From: an uncultured Allomuricauda sp.
GTDB lineage: Bacteria > Bacteroidota > Bacteroidia > Flavobacteriales > Flavobacteriaceae
Assembly: GCF_947501165.1 (NCBI RefSeq)
Contig: NZ_CANMUU010000002.1
Span: 496,001 to 560,000 of the forward strand
DNA: 64,000 nucleotides
Reading direction: 5' to 3'
Shown here: positions 60,511-64,000 of the stretch, in pieces
How positions within the stretch are numbered: the stretch's first letter is position 1
Layout of the letters: each line of letters opens with the position of its first letter
Translations under genes and position numbers: made by a program
Notes under the pieces: model-generated
Databases searched by the model: none
What the model saw: only the letters and a program-made list of their open reading frames with translations
Told to the model about the DNA's origin: nothing

Positions 60511-60810
60511 TTATATTAAAGGAGGAGGTCTACAAAAGAGATGATTAAATTTGGAATCATAAAAGAATACAGGTGAAGTAAAATCTGCAGTCTCTTGAGA
60601 AATGATCAATTGAAAGATATCAATTGGTATAGGTTGTGGAATGTCTACATTGGAAGTTTGGTTATCCAATACAATATCACAGATTTCACAATTTTCTATT
60701 GAGTCACAATCATCGTAATGATCATGCGTGTAAACATGGAAAGCTGAAACTTTCAAGAGCATTAGCCCAATAAAAAATAAAAGACCTAAAGTCTTCTTTT
60801 CCTGCAACAT
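60511..60810 (-). CDS. Small His/Cys-rich exported protein upstream of the TonB receptor
   Basis: A 99-residue protein with an N-terminal hydrophobic signal (LGLLFFIGLMLLKVSAF) followed by FHVYTHDHYDDCDS and IENCEICDIV. These form a compact metal-ligand cluster of His, Asp and Cys (HxDH, CxxC). It precedes the TonB receptor on the same strand by 132 nt. Similar small proteins occur in this position in related genomes as far as I recall; a role in metal sensing or capture is an inference. Confidence 0.7.
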   Translation of the reverse strand: MLQEKKTLGLLFFIGLMLLKVSAFHVYTHDHYDDCDSIENCEICDIVLDNQTSNVDIPQPIPIDIFQLIISQETADFTSPVFFYDSKFNHLFCRPPPLI

Positions 60811-60861
60811 GCTGCAAATCTATGTAAATTGATAGAGTAAATAATGTTAATAAAACTATAA

Positions 60862-61380
60862 TTAGGGGATTAGGAACCCTAAACCCATACGCTTGAGCAT
60901 TTTTTTCTCAAAATTCCAGAAAAATGCGAATTGACCAAACAACCATCCAAAGAAAACCAAGAGTACTTGATAAATGGGAAAGATAAGTAGGATACGGACT
61001 GTCCAAAAAATCCAATTATTAGTTGTTCCTTGCTTTAGGCCTATCAGTTCGGTTAAAGGACCAGCCAACTTTCCCGAAATGCTTCCAGTAATGGCAAAGA
61101 CAATGAAGATGGCAATCATTTCCCAACGTTCTTCAACAGGCCATTTTTTTGATAATTTTTTAAAACTCCACAGAAAAAACTTTACCATTATATAATATCC
61201 TATAGCACCCACTCCAAGAGTAAAAAACCATTCAAAAAATGTATTATCAAGGTCAAAAAGATGTAGTAATCGTCTTGAGATTAAATACGAAGTAATTGCA
61301 GTCAAAATGACTCCAAGTATTGGGAACAGTAGTTGCCAGTTTTGGGAAATATCCCACCGTCTTTTAATTTTCTCCATCAA
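60862..61380 (-). CDS. DUF6787 family membrane protein
   Basis: A 172-residue protein with four hydrophobic segments (LFPILGVILTAITSYLI, FTLGVGAIGYYIMVKF, MIAIFIVFAITGSISGKLAG and VRILLIFPIYQVLLVFFGWL). The opening KIKRRWDISQNWQLL and the WEMIAIFIVFAITGS block match the DUF6787 family found in flavobacteria. Function unknown; some databases label these diacylglyceryl transferase, but the catalytic motif of Lgt is not present. A second ATG one codon in (61377) is equally possible. Confidence 0.7.
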   Translation of the reverse strand: MMEKIKRRWDISQNWQLLFPILGVILTAITSYLISRRLLHLFDLDNTFFEWFFTLGVGAIGYYIMVKFFLWSFKKLSKKWPVEERWEMIAIFIVFAITGSISGKLAGPLTELIGLKQGTTNNWIFWTVRILLIFPIYQVLLVFFGWLFGQFAFFWNFEKKMLKRMGLGFLIP

Positions 61381-61407
61381 AGTAAATTCGATGGCAAAAA
61401 TAGTATA

Positions 61408-61866
61408 TTAAATTCTTGGAATGAACGGGCCAAGACGTTGGTTGTACTTTCTCTGAAAAAAAATAAAATAGTTGTAGAGTTTGTAGTTAACCTCATAACC
61501 ATAATCTATTCCAGTCCTGTAATCAATTTCGAACTGATACAACTGAGGATCAAAATTGAAAGGCTGCTGAACGCGTATATTCCAATTTGTTACCAAGATT
61601 TTATTTCTGTTTTCAAGAAATTGTTGGGAATAGAAGCCTTCAGGAAGGGCAATGCTTTTTAACCAAGCATTAAAACCAGGTTCAAGAATCATTATTTCAT
61701 ATTCGGTTTTTTCATCCGATATTTCGACGGGGTCATCATCTTCCAACTCAAAATAGGCTTTCTCCTCTTTAGAAATATTCAAAGAGTCTTTTTGCGAAAA
61801 TGTTTGCAAAGTGAAAAAAATGCATATTCCTATTGGAATGCATTTAATTAGGTTTTTCTTTTTCAT
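61408..61866 (-). CDS. DUF6146 family secreted protein
   Basis: A 152-residue protein with a signal peptide (CIPIGICIFFTLQTFSQ) and an acidic linker (FELEDDDPVEISDE). The conserved core EYEIMILEPGFNAWLKS and LPEGFYSQQFLENRN define the DUF6146 family; a Tyr-rich end YQFEIDYRTGIDYGYEVN closes it. Found in flavobacteria and of unknown function. The DUF6787 gene follows on the same strand after 27 nt. Confidence 0.8.
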   Translation of the reverse strand: MKKKNLIKCIPIGICIFFTLQTFSQKDSLNISKEEKAYFELEDDDPVEISDEKTEYEIMILEPGFNAWLKSIALPEGFYSQQFLENRNKILVTNWNIRVQQPFNFDPQLYQFEIDYRTGIDYGYEVNYKLYNYFIFFQRKYNQRLGPFIPRI

Positions 61867-61880
61867 ACATCAAAAGATAC

Positions 61881-61910
61881 AAAAAAAGCCATTTGAAAAA
61901 TCAAATGGCT
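61881..61910 (-). terminator. Terminator downstream of the DUF937 gene
   Basis: Perfect 10-bp stem AGCCATTTGA / TCAAATGGCT (arms 61887-61896 and 61901-61910) with an AAAA loop; on the minus strand the hairpin is followed by a T-run. Confidence 0.8.
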
Positions 61911-61934
61911 GTGTTAAAATGAGTTAAGGAATTC

Positions 61935-62573
61935 TTACTTTCCAAAAAGACCTCCAAGCAGTCCTCCAAGGCCACCACTTTTCTGACCTCCACTGTTCAA
62001 GACCATGCCAGCTAAGTCATCAATCACGCTGCCATCACCATCAGAATCCAGAAAAGATTCAATTAGAGATTGCTCCTTTTGGGTATTGCTCCCTCCCATA
62101 AGTCCGCCTAAAAGACCAGTCAAGGCATCGGGACTGCTAAGGTTCTGTTGTTTAGTTTGTTTACCCAAATATCCAAGAACTATAGGTGCTGCTATTTTAA
62201 GAATTTGCGAAATAGAACCCGCATCAATACCGGACTTGCTGCTCAAAGCATTTTCTACTTGTGGTTGCTTGGTTCCGAATACATGTCCCAATATACCTGC
62301 TCCATCATCCATAACCCCTTGGTCAACACCACCACCGAAAAGACCTCCCAAATCATCTAAAATACTTCCATCATGCTTTGAAGATAAGGCATTCATAAGT
62401 CCTTGTGCACCTCCTGGGGTTGAGGCGTTTTTTTTCATCGCTCCCATAAGCAATGGCATAGCCATGCTAAGAACATCGGCCGTTTGGTTCTCTGATTGTC
62501 CTGTTTGTCCGGCAACCCCGCTTATCAATTGTTTGCCCATAGGGCTATTCAGTAAATCTAATAATCCTGACAT
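61935..62573 (-). CDS. DUF937 domain-containing protein
   Basis: A 212-residue Gly/Ser/Leu-rich protein. It opens MSGLLDLLNSPMGKQLISGV and has two similar halves with QVENALSSKSGIDAGSISQI and VIDDLAGMVLNSGGQ; the end GGLGGLLGGLFGK is almost pure Gly/Leu. DUF937 proteins are related to YidB. Function unknown. Cytosolic by lack of signal. A terminator follows its stop. Confidence 0.88.
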   Translation of the reverse strand: MSGLLDLLNSPMGKQLISGVAGQTGQSENQTADVLSMAMPLLMGAMKKNASTPGGAQGLMNALSSKHDGSILDDLGGLFGGGVDQGVMDDGAGILGHVFGTKQPQVENALSSKSGIDAGSISQILKIAAPIVLGYLGKQTKQQNLSSPDALTGLLGGLMGGSNTQKEQSLIESFLDSDGDGSVIDDLAGMVLNSGGQKSGGLGGLLGGLFGK

Positions 62574-62647
62574 TTTAAAAAGTGTTTAGTATGAAATGGT
62601 AATGTACAAAAAAGAAGGAATACCCAAACGGATTGCTTAAAAACACT

Positions 62648-63604
62648 TTAATTTAAGAGTGTAATTATTTGAGTGGCCAACTCCAAACCAATTCTATCCT
62701 GAGCTTCATTTGTAGAGGCACCAATATGAGGGGATAACGATATCTTGGGATGCATTAAAATCTTGATTTCCGGATTGGGTTCGGACTCAAAAACATCAAG
62801 TCCTGCAAATGCCAGTTTTTCCGAATTCAAGGCTTCAACTAAAGCTACTTCATCTATAGTGCCACCTCTTGAAGCATTGACAATTCCTGCGCCTGCTTTC
62901 ATCATGTCGTATTCTTTTTTGCCCAAAACATAGCCATTTTTTTGAGCAGGTACATGAATGCTAATGAAATCAGATTGTTTTAAAAGTTCTTCCAATTTGG
63001 ATGCAGCCAATTTGACGGTAACAGATTGCCCATCAAAAAAATCTAGAGTCAAATCCGCCTCTTTATGATGATGGTCGTTAAAAAGTACTTTCATCCCCAT
63101 TCCAAGACCCATTTGAGCCGTGGCTCTGCCTATTCTTCCAAAACCTATAATACCCAAGGTTTTACCTTTGAGTTCATGACCTTTTGCGTATCCCTTTTTA
63201 AGCTGTTTAAAATTACTGTCGCCCTCCAAAGGCATATCTCGATTGGCGTTATGCAAAAAGCGCACGCCATTAAGCAAATGTCCAAAAACCAACTCTGCTA
63301 CGGATTGCGATGAAGATGCTGGTGTGTTGATCACATGGATTCCTTTGGATTTGGCATAGTCCACATCAATATTATCCATACCAACACCACCACGTCCAAT
63401 TAACTTTAGTCCAGGACATGCATCTATCAATGATTTTGTCACTTTGGTTGCGCTTCTGACCAAAAGAACACTAATTTCATTTTGGTTGATGTAATTTTCA
63501 AGTTGCTCCTGAGCAACTTTGGTAGTATTTACTTCAAACCCTTTTTTTTCCAATGCATCAATCCCAGATTGGGAGATACCATCATTGGCCAAAACTTTAT
63601 GCAT
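62648..63604 (-). CDS. serA: D-3-phosphoglycerate dehydrogenase
   Basis: A 318-residue D-2-hydroxyacid dehydrogenase, the first enzyme of serine synthesis. NAD-binding GIIGFGRIGRATAQMGLGMG, the R-G-G-V-G-M-D-N site in LIGRGGVGMDNIDV, the catalytic His in SPHIGASTNEAQ, and ASRGGTIDEVALV. It lacks the ACT domain of E. coli SerA, so it is the short type. ATG 63604 was selected over 63628, which overlaps the serC stop. It follows serC after one base. Confidence 0.9.
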   Translation of the reverse strand: MHKVLANDGISQSGIDALEKKGFEVNTTKVAQEQLENYINQNEISVLLVRSATKVTKSLIDACPGLKLIGRGGVGMDNIDVDYAKSKGIHVINTPASSSQSVAELVFGHLLNGVRFLHNANRDMPLEGDSNFKQLKKGYAKGHELKGKTLGIIGFGRIGRATAQMGLGMGMKVLFNDHHHKEADLTLDFFDGQSVTVKLAASKLEELLKQSDFISIHVPAQKNGYVLGKKEYDMMKAGAGIVNASRGGTIDEVALVEALNSEKLAFAGLDVFESEPNPEIKILMHPKISLSPHIGASTNEAQDRIGLELATQIITLLN

Positions 63605-63605
63605 A

Positions 63606-64000
63606 TTATCCTTTTTTCTCCAATTCACTCATAATGTCAACAAGCACACCGACACTTTCCAAAGACATGGCATTATACATAGATGCACGATAGCCACCAA
63701 CGGAACGGTGCCCATTGATGCCATTAATTCCGGCTTCCTTACACTTTTCATCGAAAAGCTCCTTTAAGGTATCATCTGTGATGTTGAATGTAGCGTTCAT
63801 TGTTGAGCGATCTTCTTTGGCCGCGAATCCTGAAAAAACGGGATTTAATTCAATTTCAGAATAAATGAGATTGGCTTTCTTCTCATTAATCTCTTCAATG
63901 GCGGCAATGCCTCCCAAGTCTTTCAACCACTGTAAAGTGAGCATGGAAACATAAACTGCAAATACCGGTGGAGTATTGAACATACTATCTTTTTCTGCAT
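63606..64000 (-). CDS. serC: 3-phosphoserine aminotransferase, C-terminal part (5' end outside window)
   Basis: The frame is open to the right edge (residues before the internal Met read AEKDS), so only the last ~131 residues are present. FNTPPVFAVYVSMLTLQWLK and MNATFNITDD, then HRSVGGYRASMYNAM match SerC, which turns 3-phosphohydroxypyruvate into phosphoserine. The gene is followed by serA with a one-base gap, forming the usual serine operon. Confidence 0.93.
   Translation of the reverse strand, partial: AEKDSMFNTPPVFAVYVSMLTLQWLKDLGGIAAIEEINEKKANLIYSEIELNPVFSGFAAKEDRSTMNATFNITDDTLKELFDEKCKEAGINGINGHRSVGGYRASMYNAMSLESVGVLVDIMSELEKKG

Noticed and set aside
62005-62589. 194-residue plus-strand ORF
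   Set aside because: Antisense to the DUF937 gene; Pro/Ser/Cys-rich product with no family.
1-64000. tRNA, rRNA, tmRNA, integrase, transposase, toxin-antitoxin or restriction genes
   Set aside because: Looked for their sequence hallmarks and found none; the window appears to be stable chromosomal sequence.

Overview
The window is a chromosome segment of a marine-type member of the Bacteroidota, almost certainly family Flavobacteriaceae. The evidence is the gene families: a type IX secretion (T9SS) type B C-terminal domain with a PorP/SprF partner, flavobacterial DUF families (DUF4834, DUF6146, DUF6787), a BatA-type double-transmembrane protein, TIGR02757 and a TonB receptor with a carboxypeptidase-like N-terminal domain. 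AT-rich spacers carrying the Bacteroidota -7 element TAnnTTTG agree with this. I see no rRNA, tRNA, CRISPR array, insertion sequence, prophage or integrase. It reads as core chromosome with some lineage-specific genes.

Layout. 1-3.6 kb: tail of a secreted zinc metalloprotease, a cupin, a GH16 beta-glucanase, a secreted YCII-like protein, a DUF1801-like protein and threonine aldolase. 3.6-8.6 kb: YbaB, an S9 oligopeptidase, then a cysteine-synthase-like PLP enzyme beside an alpha-oxoamine synthase; this pair fits cysteate synthase plus cysteate C-acyltransferase of sulfonolipid (capnine) synthesis. 8.6-13.8 kb (minus strand): a fructosamine-kinase-like protein, an unknown secreted protein with HExxH, an AraC regulator, a large GNAT-like protein and a MetA-like outer-membrane protein. 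13.8-19.3 kb (plus strand): DUF4834, a YfhO-like membrane protein, a GT4 glycosyltransferase and a flippase, tightly packed as an envelope-glycan operon.

19.4-28.2 kb (minus strand): an extremely Arg/Ser-rich exported protein, then an operon of a 1509-residue T9SS type B protein with ten ~134-residue repeats, a PorP/SprF protein and a PD40-OmpA protein. 28.5-35 kb: UvrA, an ECF-like sigma factor followed by an unlisted 47-residue ORF, an endonuclease III without iron-sulfur cysteines, a Bcp peroxiredoxin and a 485-residue conserved protein of unknown function. 35-44.5 kb: an MBL hydrolase, an alpha/beta hydrolase, a dihydroorotase homologue that has lost its histidine metal ligands, a BatA-type protein, a GT2 with an extra domain, an M43 protease, and an orphan PhnD-like binding lipoprotein next to a sterol desaturase.

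44.8-50.7 kb: a TPR/HTH regulator overlapping an SGNH hydrolase, an S10 carboxypeptidase with a small secreted partner, and a Tat-exported Gfo/Idh oxidoreductase. 51-54.5 kb: a PhoX-like lipoprotein and a di-heme peroxidase lipoprotein, preceded by an 11-nt-period direct repeat. 54.5-57.1 kb: TIGR02757, a LolD-like ATPase, MsrA and a small membrane protein. 57.2-60.8 kb (minus strand): a His/Cys-rich small protein, a TonB receptor and an acidic lipoprotein, a candidate metal-uptake locus. 60.9-64 kb (minus strand): DUF6787, DUF6146, DUF937, SerA and the 3' part of SerC.

The most interesting points are the putative sulfonolipid pair and nearby acyltransferase candidate, the pseudo-dihydroorotase, the three-gene candidate metal-uptake locus, and the two-cysteine-per-repeat T9SS protein with its own PorP and OmpA partners. 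All calls come from reading the sequence; no database search was run.
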